Of a DNA stretch of 52,875 nt, positions 34,016-43,632 are shown piece after piece. Position 1 is the stretch's first letter, and every line of letters starts with the position of its first letter. The stretch is from Flavobacteriales bacterium UBA1694 (GTDB lineage Bacteria > Bacteroidota > Bacteroidia > Flavobacteriales > Weeksellaceae). Location of the stretch: NCBI GenBank assembly GCA_002319955.1, contig DCJS01000051.1, positions 14,060-66,934 of the forward strand, in the 5' to 3' direction. The notes under the pieces were generated by a model. The model saw nothing but the letters and a program-made list of their open reading frames with translations. It was not told the origin of the DNA and did no database searches. Made by a program: the position numbers and the translations under genes.

Positions 34016-36022
34016 CTATTTTTTTGAAGTTTTACGTTCGTTGAATCGCGTCAGAAGGGAATCCCTTCGGTACAGGAGTTTTTCACGCTGCGCTGTATTT
34101 TTGATAAATTTGAGACTGTCTTGAATCTGTACAATAGTTAATGAATCTTTGCTCGGTTCTTTATAAAGTCCTTTTCGCTTTTGATCCTCAATCCACTGTC
34201 TTCGGTATTCTCCCATGAAACTAGCGTTAATCATTCGCTCATAGAGGTGTTCTCTTTTTATGGTTCCGGTAAGGTACTTTTCTGCAATTACCGTACTGGC
34301 TGGCCCGGCCCAAGTGGCACCAAAGCCGGCATGCTCCATTAGAGCAACCACCACGATTTTTGGATTCTCCTTAGGAGCAATAAGCACAAAAACGGAATTG
34401 TCTTTTCCTTGTGGAACCTGCGCAGTCCCAGTTTTCGCAAGCTGGGTAAATTCGGTACTTCTCAGACTACGGGCAGTTCCCGCCTCGACTACCTGTTCCA
34501 TTCCTTTTAAAATCGGCTCGTAAAATTTCGGGTCTACAAGGGTTTTATGCTTAACCTTGAAGCGTGGATCTGGATTTGGTTTGCCATCAATTGATTTGAC
34601 AATATGGGGCGTGTAATAGAACCCTTTGTTTGCAATTGCCGCTAGGCCATTGGCGAGTTGCAGTGGTGTTAGCATCACGTCGCCCTGCCCCATGCCGTTA
34701 AATACAGCACCCGTGGAAAGGGGACTCCAATTTTTCGTTTTGGCTCGTTTTTCATAGAATTCTCCGCTAGGAATACGTCCCTTTGCTCCCGTCGCTAAAT
34801 CGTTGTTAAGGTATTGACCAAAACCAAAGCTTTCCATGATTTTTTTCCATTCGTCCACGCCCTTTGAGGGGTTTCCCGGGTATTTATTTACGATCGCTAA
34901 AAAGGCGTAGGAAAAGTAGCAGTTGCTTGAAACCTGAATCGATTGCACGAGTGCGTCGGCTCCGCCGTGCCCCCGAATTCGGAGTCCTCGGTAATTAAAG
35001 CCGCCCGCGCATGGGTAGATGGTGTTTTCATCCAGCACCCCCATTTGCATTGCTGCTAAGGCCGTAAACATTTTAAAGGTCGATCCAGGCATGTGAGCCG
35101 ATTGGGTCGATCGGTCAAACATAGGCATGTTGAATGTGTCGTTTAGAAGGGCATTAATTTGTTTCGATTTCGCCGGCCCAGTGAAAAGATTAGGGTTAAT
35201 GTCTGGACCGGTTGCTAAGGCTAAAATCTCCCCATTACTGGGGTCAATGGCTACGATAGCACCGCGTTTATTAACGAGCATCTCTTCTGCTATGCGTTGA
35301 AGGTCGTAATCGATTGTAAGGGTAAGATCTTTGCCCGTTATGACGTCTTGATCTAGTGCACCATCTTTGTACGACCCAATACTTCTTAAGCGAATGTCTT
35401 TTTGAATGTAATTAATGCCTTTGGTTCCTCGAAGCTCTTTTTCATACGATTTCTCAACGCCTGACTTTCCAATATTGTCGCCGGGTAAGTAATAAAGGGA
35501 ATCCTTCTTGATATCGCTTTCATTTACCTCATTTGTGTACCCTAGGAGATTCCCAGAGGTGCTGACTTCGTATTGTCGCTGAGGTCTCTGTATGATGCTA
35601 AAAGCGGGGTACTTGAAGATGATTTCTTGGATTCTAGCAATTTCTTCTCGGCTTATGTTTTTCATAAACGTCATGGGAGTCATGCGTGAATAGTAGCGTT
35701 CTTTTTTTACCGAGTCTAGAATAGAAATAAACTGAGGCTTGGTAATACGCATCAATTGGCAAAAGCCCAAGGTGTCAAAATCCGGCTTCAATAGTGCCTG
35801 GGTATAGGAGAGTTCGTAAGAGGGCTGATTTCCAACGAGAATTTTCCCATTCCGATCGAAAATTACCCCTCTTTGAGGAATTATGTACTCTTTCTTAATG
35901 GATGTGTTTGCAGCATTTAAGGCATAACGGTCGGTGAAAAGTTGTAAGTACGCGAGCCTCGCTATAAAGATAATAACGAGTAAGCCTAAAAAAAAAGAAA
36001 TTTTTAAATACTGTGATCTCAC
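34016..36022 (-). CDS. mrdA: Penicillin-binding protein 2 (elongasome transpeptidase)
   Basis: 668 residues. One N-terminal membrane anchor (about 7-27), a pedestal/dimerisation region, then the class B transpeptidase. Active-site motifs: SxxK as STFK with S314, SxN as SSN in QVSSNCYFS, and KTG in AKTGTAQVP. A basic C-terminal tail rich in Lys, Arg and Ser follows the catalytic domain. It crosslinks peptidoglycan with RodA. It overlaps mreD by 4 bp and is 3 bp from rodA. Confidence 0.96.
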   Translation of the reverse strand: MRSQYLKISFFLGLLVIIFIARLAYLQLFTDRYALNAANTSIKKEYIIPQRGVIFDRNGKILVGNQPSYELSYTQALLKPDFDTLGFCQLMRITKPQFISILDSVKKERYYSRMTPMTFMKNISREEIARIQEIIFKYPAFSIIQRPQRQYEVSTSGNLLGYTNEVNESDIKKDSLYYLPGDNIGKSGVEKSYEKELRGTKGINYIQKDIRLRSIGSYKDGALDQDVITGKDLTLTIDYDLQRIAEEMLVNKRGAIVAIDPSNGEILALATGPDINPNLFTGPAKSKQINALLNDTFNMPMFDRSTQSAHMPGSTFKMFTALAAMQMGVLDENTIYPCAGGFNYRGLRIRGHGGADALVQSIQVSSNCYFSYAFLAIVNKYPGNPSKGVDEWKKIMESFGFGQYLNNDLATGAKGRIPSGEFYEKRAKTKNWSPLSTGAVFNGMGQGDVMLTPLQLANGLAAIANKGFYYTPHIVKSIDGKPNPDPRFKVKHKTLVDPKFYEPILKGMEQVVEAGTARSLRSTEFTQLAKTGTAQVPQGKDNSVFVLIAPKENPKIVVVALMEHAGFGATWAGPASTVIAEKYLTGTIKREHLYERMINASFMGEYRRQWIEDQKRKGLYKEPSKDSLTIVQIQDSLKFIKNTAQREKLLYRRDSLLTRFNERKTSKK

Positions 36023-36525
36023 ACTTTTTGTTTGATTCTGAAGGCCAAGGCGTAAATCAAAATGAAGATAAACGAAATGGAACTGCTTGCAATAATGTTT
36101 AATAAAATTTCAAAGGTCCTAGAAAACTTAAAGAATTCAATGGTTTGAACGGTGAACTGATGAACAAAGATACTTGAAAAAATGAAGAAAAGAAATTGGC
36201 TCCATTGCAAGGTCTGAAATGAAAAGAAGTCGGTCGAGGTGTCGGTAGAAGTTCTGAAAATCAGAGTTCTAAAATACGCCACGAGCGTGGTGGCAAAGGC
36301 ATTGATCCCCCAGGTGCCTAAAAAGGCGTCAATGCAGAGGCCTAAAACAAAACTTGAGGCTAAGAAGAGGTATTTGTTTCTGAAAAATGGATAAAACATC
36401 ACAAACACGGGGTAGAGCACGGGGGTATACTTCGCCGCAAGGGTGATGCGGTTGAGCACAAAAATTTGCAGCGCTACAAGAACGATGATCGATAGGATGT
36501 CGGTGAAAATACTTCGGCTAATCAT
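36019..36525 (-). CDS. mreD: Rod shape-determining protein MreD
   Basis: 168 residues with five or six membrane helices. Sequence identity within this family is low, but ILVALQIFVLNRI at the N-terminus and a FVLGLCIDAFLGTWGINAFATTL-like region (residues about 60-82, here with the usual GLxxDxxxxxxG pattern) are typical. MreD anchors the elongasome in the membrane. The assignment rests largely on position between mreC (8-bp overlap) and mrdA (4-bp overlap). Confidence 0.92.
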   Translation of the reverse strand: MISRSIFTDILSIIVLVALQIFVLNRITLAAKYTPVLYPVFVMFYPFFRNKYLFLASSFVLGLCIDAFLGTWGINAFATTLVAYFRTLIFRTSTDTSTDFFSFQTLQWSQFLFFIFSSIFVHQFTVQTIEFFKFSRTFEILLNIIASSSISFIFILIYALAFRIKQKV

Positions 36526-37375
36526 CTCTTGACATTTGGGCTTTTAGAGTATCTTGAATTTTGGCAACTTCAATTTTTTTAAGATTTTCAACCACAAAAA
36601 CCTTGTTTAGATTTCCCATGGTTTCACTGAGTTCCACAGAGATATCCCAGAATCCAGTTTTGCGGTCTACCTTGTAGCCTGCGACTGTGCCAATTAAAAC
36701 CCCTTGAGGAAAAATGGCTGATTTCCCATCCGTAACAACAGTGTCACCCACTTGAAGCGGAACGTATTTTGGGACATCCTGCAAATGCATGATTCTTGAG
36801 TCTTCGCCACGCCAGCTTAGCGTTCCGAAATACTCCGAATTTTTAAGTGCGGCGTTAATCTTGATCTTATTCGTACTCAGCACGGATTGAACTAGGGCGT
36901 AATGGTCGGTCGTATTCACGACAATACCCGCGATTCCTTTGGGCGCGATAACGCCCATTTTAGGCCTAACGCCGTGGAGTCGTCCACGGTTTATAGTGAA
37001 ATAATTATCTTGTCTATTGATGCTGTTGTATACGATGGCACCGTCTAAAATCCGATAAGACTGCGCGGAGCCGGTAGTGTCTTTTACGGCCTTAAGCCTT
37101 GCTGCACCAGCATTTTGATTTCCGTAGAGTTCTTGTAAAAGGGCCTTGTTTTGATCCAAAAGCCTTTCGTTAATTTGCTTAAGCTTTAGGTAGTCGGTTC
37201 CTTCATCCACGATTCCGGATACCGTTGAATTAAACGCAGTCGTTTGTCCTGCAATCCAACTTTGCTGCATTGAATTGCGCGTGAAAACCAGGACCAATGC
37301 GATGACTTGCAAGACCATAAAAAAGAAGAACAACGAATTCTTCGATATTAATCTTAACAAAAATCCCATCCTCAA
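36518..37375 (-). CDS. mreC: Rod shape-determining protein MreC
   Basis: 285 residues. A short cytoplasmic stretch and one membrane helix (about 11-30) are followed by a coiled coil (about 50-85) and the beta-barrel domain (about 110-265) with the family patterns NRGRLHGVRPKMGV, GIAGIVV and SGVDTVVTDG-like sequence (here LQVGDTVVTDGKSAIFPQGVLIG). MreC is a periplasmic filament that activates PBP2. It follows mreB by 18 bp and overlaps mreD by 8 bp. Confidence 0.95.
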   Translation of the reverse strand: MRMGFLLRLISKNSLFFFFMVLQVIALVLVFTRNSMQQSWIAGQTTAFNSTVSGIVDEGTDYLKLKQINERLLDQNKALLQELYGNQNAGAARLKAVKDTTGSAQSYRILDGAIVYNSINRQDNYFTINRGRLHGVRPKMGVIAPKGIAGIVVNTTDHYALVQSVLSTNKIKINAALKNSEYFGTLSWRGEDSRIMHLQDVPKYVPLQVGDTVVTDGKSAIFPQGVLIGTVAGYKVDRKTGFWDISVELSETMGNLNKVFVVENLKKIEVAKIQDTLKAQMSRDD

Positions 37376-37393
37376 AAAGTCAAATTAGTTCGA

Positions 37394-38419
37394 TTAACGA
37401 ATTAAAAAGTTAAATTTATCCATGTTTTTCAGGGCAATTCCCGTTCCTCGAACGACCGCTCTTAAGGGGTCTTCTGCCACAAATACAGGAAGCCCTGTTT
37501 TTCTATGGAGACGGTCCGCAAGGCCTCTGAGAAGAGCACCTCCTCCCGCTAAATAGATCCCTGTTTTGTAGATGTCTGCCGCAAGTTCTGGGGGCGTTAA
37601 TGAAAGGGTTTCCATGACGGCATCCTCGATACGAACGATAGACTTGTCTAGGGCTCTAGCAATTTCTTTATAGCCGACCATGATTTCTTTCGGTTTCCCA
37701 GTAATTAGGTCACGGCCTTGCACTGGAATATCTTCGATATCTGGATCAAGTTCTTCGACGGCAGAGCCGACTTCAATCTTAACACGCTCCGCAGTGCGTT
37801 CTCCAATATAAAGGTTGTGATGTGTTCTAAGGTAGTAAGCGATGTCGCTTGTGAAGACGTCTCCGGCGATTTTCACCGACTTGTCACAGACAATACCGCC
37901 TAAGGCCACAACCGCTATTTCAGTGGTTCCACCTCCTATGTCAATGATCATATTTCCTTCTGGCTTTTGAACGTCAATTCCTACACCGATAGCCGCGGCC
38001 ATTGGTTCGTAGATTAAACGGACTTCTTTTGCATTTACTTTCTGAGCTGAGTCACGAACGGCTCTTTTTTCAACTTCGGTAATTCCTGAAGGAATACAGA
38101 TCACAATCTTAAGTGCCGGTTGAATGAGTTTGCCTTTTATCCCTGGAATTTGCTTAATAAATTCTTTAATCATGTGTTCTGAGGCATGGAAGTCTGCAAT
38201 TACTCCATCTTTCAGTGGCCGAATCGTGCGGATATCTTCGTGTGTTTTCCCCTGCATGTGTTTGGCCTGTTCTCCTACGGCTATCGGTTTTCCTGACTGC
38301 CGCTCAATTGCAACGATCGAGGGTTGATCCACGACAATTTTGTTGTTATGGATAATCAGTGTGTTAGCCGTTCCTAAATCGATTGCGATTTCTTGTGTGA
38401 ACATATCAAATAAACCCAT
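37394..38419 (-). CDS. mreB: Rod shape-determining actin homologue MreB
   Basis: 341 residues. Actin/HSP70-fold ATPase that forms membrane filaments guiding lateral wall synthesis. The first phosphate loop is IDLGTANTLI (14-23), the second is DIGGGTTEIAVV, and the adenosine motif GGGALLRGL is near 292. The short hydrophobic N-terminus MGLFDMF suits membrane attachment. It is the promoter-proximal gene of a five-gene elongasome operon and has a -7 element 26 nt upstream. Confidence 0.97.
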   Translation of the reverse strand: MGLFDMFTQEIAIDLGTANTLIIHNNKIVVDQPSIVAIERQSGKPIAVGEQAKHMQGKTHEDIRTIRPLKDGVIADFHASEHMIKEFIKQIPGIKGKLIQPALKIVICIPSGITEVEKRAVRDSAQKVNAKEVRLIYEPMAAAIGVGIDVQKPEGNMIIDIGGGTTEIAVVALGGIVCDKSVKIAGDVFTSDIAYYLRTHHNLYIGERTAERVKIEVGSAVEELDPDIEDIPVQGRDLITGKPKEIMVGYKEIARALDKSIVRIEDAVMETLSLTPPELAADIYKTGIYLAGGGALLRGLADRLHRKTGLPVFVAEDPLRAVVRGTGIALKNMDKFNFLIR

Positions 38420-38445
38420 CTTCTGCTATAAAATTTTTAAGGAGA

Positions 38446-38453
38446 CAAAGATA
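38446..38453 (-). promoter_or_regulatory. Putative -7 promoter element of the mreB operon
   Basis: The minus strand reads TATCTTTG, 26 nt before the start codon at 38419. No -33 match. Confidence 0.38.
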
Positions 38454-38598
38454 TAAATTTACGCCCATTATCAGCGTTGTTAAGCCCAATATTTGGTTAA
38501 AGTTTTATTAAAGTTTTGGGCAAATATTGGATTTGAGTTGGACACAAAAGGGTTTTAAGGAGTGACTTTCATCATACGTATATTAATTAAAAAAGCAC

Positions 38599-38606
38599 TA
38601 AATTTG
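38599..38606 (+). promoter_or_regulatory. Putative -7 promoter element of the haem operon
   Basis: TAAATTTG ends 12 nt before the ATG at 38619, supporting that start over an in-frame TTG-type start at 38562. No -33 match. Confidence 0.42.
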
Positions 38607-38618
38607 CCTTTGTTTACT

Positions 38619-39893
38619 ATGCCACAAAATAACAACATACATCAGACCTCCAATTTTGCGGTGTTAAGCGTCAGTTTTGAGAAAGCTGATGCGAAAACCA
38701 GGGGAAAATTTGCTTTTTTTGACCAACATGTCAAAGAGTTCGTAAGCCGGGTTCATTCTGAAAACCTAGGAGACGCTTTTGTTGTTTCTACTTGCAACCG
38801 AACAGAAATCTATACCACCACGCCCAATTATCTTTTAATTGCCCAGCAGTATTGCAAATCGGTAGACGTCGAGTTGACGGACTTTATGAAGTATGCGGAG
38901 GTTCTTAAGGAAAAAGAAGCTTTAAACCATCTTTTTCGTGTAGCTGCAGGCCTTGAAAGCCAAATTTTGGGTGACTTTGAAATTATCGGACAGATTAAGA
39001 ATGCCTACAACCGATTCAAAAAGGAAAAATCAAAATCGAATCCGTATCTTGAACGGGCTATAAATTCAGCGATCCAGATTTCTAAGCGAATCAAGAATGA
39101 AACGGGAATTTCAAACGGCGCAGCGAGCGTTTCCTACGCAGCGGTGCACTATATTCTAAATTCCCAGACTCAGCTTTCAGGGAAGAACATCCTTTTATTA
39201 GGGGTTGGAGAGATAGGACAGAATACGGTTGAGAACTTGGTCAAGCATATTTACCAACCAAAGGTCAAAATTGCAAACCGAACCAATGAGATTGCGGAGA
39301 AAATAGCTCAGAAGTATCAGATTCCCTATGTTGAGTTCGAAGATTTTTCAAAGGAGCTTGAAAGAACTGACATTTTGATTGTTGCCACAAGCGCAAAAAG
39401 CCCAATTATTAATACGTCCCATTTTTCTGGGAAGCGGCCAATGCTTGTAATCGACCTTTCAATTCCAAACAACGTGGATTCATTGGTGGGAGAGATTCAA
39501 GGAGTTGAGCTGGTGGATGTGGATATTCTCTCACACCACATACAAGAAACTATGGAACAGCGAAAGAAGGAGATTCCAAAAGCGGAAGAAATTATAAAAG
39601 GAATGACGAGTGATTTTATTGATTGGGAACAGAAACGGCAGCTGGCTCCAACGATTCATGATTTTAAGGCAATGCTTAAAAACATGGAACGGCACGAAAT
39701 GCATAGCATCCATAAAAAACACCGCTACATTGGCGTGGACGATATGGAGCTTACCGACAAAATGATTCAGAAAATTACGAATCGCTTTGCGAAATACATC
39801 ATAGATAACCCCTCTCGGGCTACCGAGGTAAGTGATCTAATGCACGAAATGTTTGTAGAACAACCAAATAAAGAGTTCAATGAAAAGCATTAA
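38619..39893 (+). CDS. hemA: Glutamyl-tRNA reductase
   Basis: 424 residues. It reduces Glu-tRNA to glutamate-1-semialdehyde, the first committed step of C5 haem synthesis. The nucleophile is C59 in VVSTCNRTEIY. GLESQILGDFEIIGQIKNAY-type sequence (about 106-125) recognises substrate, and LLLGVGEIGQNTVENL binds NADPH. The C-terminal dimerisation helix is present. It heads hemA-hemC-hemD-hemE; its end overlaps hemC by 14 bp. hemL and hemB are not in this window. Confidence 0.96.
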   Translation: MPQNNNIHQTSNFAVLSVSFEKADAKTRGKFAFFDQHVKEFVSRVHSENLGDAFVVSTCNRTEIYTTTPNYLLIAQQYCKSVDVELTDFMKYAEVLKEKEALNHLFRVAAGLESQILGDFEIIGQIKNAYNRFKKEKSKSNPYLERAINSAIQISKRIKNETGISNGAASVSYAAVHYILNSQTQLSGKNILLLGVGEIGQNTVENLVKHIYQPKVKIANRTNEIAEKIAQKYQIPYVEFEDFSKELERTDILIVATSAKSPIINTSHFSGKRPMLVIDLSIPNNVDSLVGEIQGVELVDVDILSHHIQETMEQRKKEIPKAEEIIKGMTSDFIDWEQKRQLAPTIHDFKAMLKNMERHEMHSIHKKHRYIGVDDMELTDKMIQKITNRFAKYIIDNPSRATEVSDLMHEMFVEQPNKEFNEKH

Positions 39894-40788
39894 AATTGGC
39901 ACACGTAATTCCCCACTTGCCCTTTGGCAAGCGCGTGAAGTGGCAAGGAATCTTCAGAACAGAAATTTTACGACCGACATTACCCCCATTGTTTCGAAAG
40001 GGGATAAGGATCTAAATCAGCCGCTTTATCAAATGGGCCTCACCGGTATTTTTACACGTGATCTAGATACGGCGCTGTTAAATAAAGAAATAGATATCGC
40101 CGTGCATTCCTTAAAGGATGTACCAACGCTTCTTGCCGAAGGTCTTGAACTGGTTGCCTTTTTGAAAAGAGATTACCATCAGGATGTTTTAGTTAGAAGC
40201 CAAGAGGCAAAAAATAAAAGCTTAGACCAGCTCACAATTGCCACAAGCAGCCTTAGACGCCGCGCATTTTGGTCTCACGAGTTTCCCAATACGACCTTTA
40301 CAGACATTCGAGGGAATGTGCAAACCCGACTGGGTAAAATTGAAAATGGCTTAGCGGATGCGACTCTTTTCTCACGCGCAGGACTTGAGCGACTAGAGCT
40401 CAACGTTCCTTATGAGGAGCTGAACTTTATGTTGTGTGCCCCATCTCAAGGCGTTGTAGTCGTGACGGCCAGAAAGGAAGATACAGAACTCAAAGAAATT
40501 CTGACGGGAATAAATGATGTAAACACTCAAACTTGTGTTGAAATTGAGCGATCCTTTTTACAGACGCTTGAAGGCGGTTGTACTGCGCCCATTGGCGCCT
40601 ATGCAGAATTTATTGAAGGCCAAATTCGCTTTCAAGGGCGTATTTGTAGCTTAGATGGAAAAAACTCCATCACAATAGAGAAAACCCTTGAAGTTGGAGA
40701 TTCTAAGGCTCAGGGCGTCCACCTTGGAACTGAATTTTTAAAGGACGGTGCAAAAGAAATTATGCAAGAAATCAAGCCGCGATTATAA
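39880..40788 (+). CDS. hemC: Hydroxymethylbilane synthase (porphobilinogen deaminase)
   Basis: 302 residues. It assembles four porphobilinogens into hydroxymethylbilane. N-terminal IGTRNSPLALWQA, then SLKDVPT with the catalytic Asp region and SSLRRRAF with Arg residues that bind the growing chain. The dipyrromethane cofactor attaches to C234 in EGGCTAPIGA. The start overlaps hemA by 14 bp, which suggests translational coupling; hemD follows after 37 bp. Confidence 0.96.
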   Translation: MKSIKIGTRNSPLALWQAREVARNLQNRNFTTDITPIVSKGDKDLNQPLYQMGLTGIFTRDLDTALLNKEIDIAVHSLKDVPTLLAEGLELVAFLKRDYHQDVLVRSQEAKNKSLDQLTIATSSLRRRAFWSHEFPNTTFTDIRGNVQTRLGKIENGLADATLFSRAGLERLELNVPYEELNFMLCAPSQGVVVVTARKEDTELKEILTGINDVNTQTCVEIERSFLQTLEGGCTAPIGAYAEFIEGQIRFQGRICSLDGKNSITIEKTLEVGDSKAQGVHLGTEFLKDGAKEIMQEIKPRL

Positions 40789-40825
40789 AAGCATTAACTT
40801 AGTAACTGGCCTTGGAGAAAAAAAG

Positions 40826-41512
40826 ATGAATATACTTTTTACAAAGAAAAATCTCGATAGAAAACTTGTATCCAAATGTCTTGGAGAGGGGTATTCTTAT
40901 GATTTTGTAGAAGTTATTAAAACCACACCTCTTAAAGTTGAGTCCTTTGATTTAAAAGATTACTCCTTGATTTTTACAAGCGTCAATGGGGTTGAATCGT
41001 TTTTTGAGAATGGATTTCGTCCAAATGAAGTTTTTACAGACAGAAAATACAACCGAATCTATACAGTAGGACCAAAGACTAAGAATGCCCTTCGTAAATA
41101 CGGCTTTGGAACCTACAAAATTAAGCGCCATGCACAGGAACTTCAAGAGTTCCTGATTGAGAATTCCCAAGGCGAGCGGTTTATTCATTTCTGTGGGACG
41201 CTTTCTCTCACCATCTTAGATGCCTCACTTCCGCTTCAAAATTTTTATTACCGCAAAGTTCCAGTCTACCAAACGGATTTACTGTACCCTAAATTTGATA
41301 AGGACTACCAGGCTCTCGTCTTCTTTAGTCCAAGTGGCGTAAGGAGCTACATGGAGCACAATAGCCTTGATAGTAAACTGCTATTTTCAATCGGGCACAC
41401 CACGGAGAAGGAATTAAGAAAATATACGCAAGACAAGATACATACCAGTACCGAAAGTAATTTTGAAGACCTTATGAAGGTCTTGCTCAGAGTGCTTTCA
41501 GGTACGAAATAA
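40826..41512 (+). CDS. hemD: Uroporphyrinogen-III synthase of the haem operon
   Basis: 228 residues. It turns hydroxymethylbilane into uroporphyrinogen III by flipping ring D. Fold markers: ILFTKKNLDRK at the start, LIFTSVNGVESFFE in lobe one, RIYTVGPKTKNALRKYG, then ALVFFSPSGVRSYME and FSIGHTTEKELRKY in lobe two. ATG 40826 is chosen over an in-frame start 26 codons upstream, which would overlap hemC and add unrelated residues. It lies between hemC and hemE (7-bp gap). A paralogue occurs at 27094-27834. Confidence 0.88.
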   Translation: MNILFTKKNLDRKLVSKCLGEGYSYDFVEVIKTTPLKVESFDLKDYSLIFTSVNGVESFFENGFRPNEVFTDRKYNRIYTVGPKTKNALRKYGFGTYKIKRHAQELQEFLIENSQGERFIHFCGTLSLTILDASLPLQNFYYRKVPVYQTDLLYPKFDKDYQALVFFSPSGVRSYMEHNSLDSKLLFSIGHTTEKELRKYTQDKIHTSTESNFEDLMKVLLRVLSGTK

Positions 41513-41519
41513 GCCTATT

Positions 41520-42548
41520 ATGATTAAAAATGATTTGTTCCTAAAGGCCCTTCGGGGTGAGCAGGTGGAAAGACCCCCTGTTTGGATGATGAGACAAGCA
41601 GGACGCTATTTGCCTGAGTTCATGGCGCTAAGAGATAAGTACGACTTTTTCACGCGGTGCCAAAAGCCAGAGCTAGCTTCTGAAATAACGGTACAGCCCC
41701 TTCGAAGGTTTCCTTTAGATGCGGCGATTTTATTTTCTGATATTTTGGTTGTGCCCCAAGCCATGGGTATTAACTTCGAGATGAGAGAATCGATTGGGCC
41801 TTGGTTAGAAACGCCCATTCGTACGATGGAGCAAGTGCAAGCGGTTAGCGTACCTGATGTAAATGAAAGCTTAGGCTATGTTTTTGAAGCCATTGAGATG
41901 ACTCTTGAAAAGTTAGATAATGACGTGCCACTCATTGGTTTTGCGGGATCCCCTTGGACCATCTTATGCTACTGTGTGGAGGGAAGAGGCTCTAAAGCTT
42001 TTGATATTGCTAAATCTTTTTGTTTCCAACATCCTGAGGCCGCGCACCTCTTATTAGAGAAAATCACTCAAACGACTATTAGCTATTTAAAGCGTAAGGT
42101 CGAAAAAGGAGTTTCTGCGGTTCAGATTTTTGATTCTTGGGGCGGGATGCTTTCTCCAACGGACTACCAAGAGTTCTCGTGGAAGTATATCAACCGAATA
42201 GTTGAGGCTCTTAGCGAAGTGACTCAAGTCATTGTCTTTGGAAAAGGATGCTGGTTCGCGCTTGAAGAAATGGCGCTTTCTAAGGCTTCTGCCTTAGGAG
42301 TAGACTGGACTTTATCGCCAGAACATGCCAGAAAACTTGTAGGTCCAAACATGACTTTGCAAGGGAATTTTGATCCAGCAAGACTACATTCTTCGCCTGC
42401 TGTTATCCGCAAGATGGTTCATGAAATGATTGATCGTTTTGGAACCCAGCGGTATATTGCGAACCTTGGCCATGGAATTCTTCCTAATATTCCCGTTGAG
42501 AATGCCGAGGCCTTCATACGGGCTGTCGTTGACTATAAAAAGAACTAA
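41520..42548 (+). CDS. hemE: Uroporphyrinogen decarboxylase
   Basis: 342 residues. It removes the four acetate carboxyls to give coproporphyrinogen III. N-terminal signature RPPVWMMRQAGRYLPEF (about 19-35) with the substrate-binding Arg residues, ILFSDILVVPQAMG with the catalytic Asp, GFAGSPWTILCY, and LGHGILPNIPVEN near the C-terminus. It is the last gene of the haem operon and is followed by a hairpin terminator. Confidence 0.97.
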   Translation: MIKNDLFLKALRGEQVERPPVWMMRQAGRYLPEFMALRDKYDFFTRCQKPELASEITVQPLRRFPLDAAILFSDILVVPQAMGINFEMRESIGPWLETPIRTMEQVQAVSVPDVNESLGYVFEAIEMTLEKLDNDVPLIGFAGSPWTILCYCVEGRGSKAFDIAKSFCFQHPEAAHLLLEKITQTTISYLKRKVEKGVSAVQIFDSWGGMLSPTDYQEFSWKYINRIVEALSEVTQVIVFGKGCWFALEEMALSKASALGVDWTLSPEHARKLVGPNMTLQGNFDPARLHSSPAVIRKMVHEMIDRFGTQRYIANLGHGILPNIPVENAEAFIRAVVDYKKN

Positions 42549-42573
42549 TCGCACACCGATTTAGACTCTAATG

Positions 42574-42600
42574 GCCGGCCTCTACTCTGTAGGGGCCGGC
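42574..42600. terminator. Hairpin terminator after hemE
   Basis: GCCGGCCTCTAC (42574-42585) pairs with GTAGGGGCCGGC (42589-42600) with one wobble and a 3-nt loop. TTACTTTCGCTT follows. It lies between convergent genes and may work on both strands. Confidence 0.7.
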
Positions 42601-42645
42601 TTACTTTCGCTTAAAATAGTATCTACCCGAGGAGTAAACACGACG

Positions 42646-43632
42646 CTAGTTCGTGGAGAAATTAAACGTCGCAATGACCGGGAAATGATCCGAAAGCTTG
42701 ACTGTGCGATCCACCTTGTAGCTTAGTGCTTTAAGCGGCTCCGAGTGGAAAAGATAATCAATTCGGATTGGGAATTTGTAGTCATGAAAGCTTGTTGCGC
42801 TTCCGTGACCGACCTTTAAAAAGGGATCCTTAAGGCCTTCTACGAGATGAAAATATTCCCAAGAATTTGGTACTGAATTAAAATCACCTCCTATAATGAC
42901 TGGGTAGGGCGAGTTATCGATTGTAGAACGAATCTGAGAAACTTGACTTTGATGGGCTTTAAACGTGGGAATTAGACGGTAAACTAGGCGTTTAGCTTTT
43001 TGTTGGTCAACGCTTGCATCGCCAGTAGGGCGAATCATCGATTTTTGGAGCTGAAACGGTTGAAGATAGATATTCACAACTCGCACCACGGTTCCATTTA
43101 TTTCTATGTCTGCATAAAAAGCATGCGAATTTGAGCCGTCCGTTATTAGAATTTCGTGGTGTAGAATTTTATGTTTTGTTAGTAGTTGAGTTCCCCCATC
43201 AGCTACTTTTGTTAAGAAGTCAAATTTCGTGTGATCCTCTTGCAAAAGAATGACGTCCGCATTTTGGCTTTCGATGTAATCTTTTACACCGGACTGCGAA
43301 TCATCTTTAGAATGCGTACCATTTTTGGTATTGAACGTGAGCACTTTAATATCTCCTAATTGCTCGGAGGCACTGGAATAATTTACGATACGCTGAGTGG
43401 GTAGTAGGAAAAACAGACTGCTGATAAGAAAAACCAGTGCCCGCTTTTTCCATAGCAAAATCCAAACTAGGGTAAGTGCTAAATGGACAATAAGCAAAAT
43501 CGGAAAGGCCAACGAAAGTAAATTGAGATACCCCAAGGTTTTAGGACCGATGTACGCATTAAGTGATGTTGCAAGAAGTAATACAACAATAAAAAGGTGC
43601 ACAAGGGTAAGAGCCCACCGAATTAATCCCAT
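42646..43632 (-). CDS. Endonuclease/exonuclease/phosphatase family protein, membrane-anchored
   Basis: 328 residues. Three N-terminal membrane helices (about 5-90) precede a metal-dependent EEP domain. Motifs: LTFNTKNG (with the metal-site Asn), VILLQEDH (Glu), GGDFNSVPNSWEYF (Asp and Asn) and LSDHFPVIATF (catalytic SDH). Members act on DNA, phosphoinositides or sphingolipids; the substrate here is unknown. The active site is probably periplasmic. Its start overlaps the rhomboid gene by 10 bp. Confidence 0.88.
   Translation of the reverse strand: MGLIRWALTLVHLFIVVLLLATSLNAYIGPKTLGYLNLLSLAFPILLIVHLALTLVWILLWKKRALVFLISSLFFLLPTQRIVNYSSASEQLGDIKVLTFNTKNGTHSKDDSQSGVKDYIESQNADVILLQEDHTKFDFLTKVADGGTQLLTKHKILHHEILITDGSNSHAFYADIEINGTVVRVVNIYLQPFQLQKSMIRPTGDASVDQQKAKRLVYRLIPTFKAHQSQVSQIRSTIDNSPYPVIIGGDFNSVPNSWEYFHLVEGLKDPFLKVGHGSATSFHDYKFPIRIDYLFHSEPLKALSYKVDRTVKLSDHFPVIATFNFSTN

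Noticed and set aside
40748..40825. Longer N-terminus for hemD
   Set aside because: The extra 26 residues overlap hemC and do not resemble the HemD start; the ATG at 40826 begins directly with the first beta-strand.
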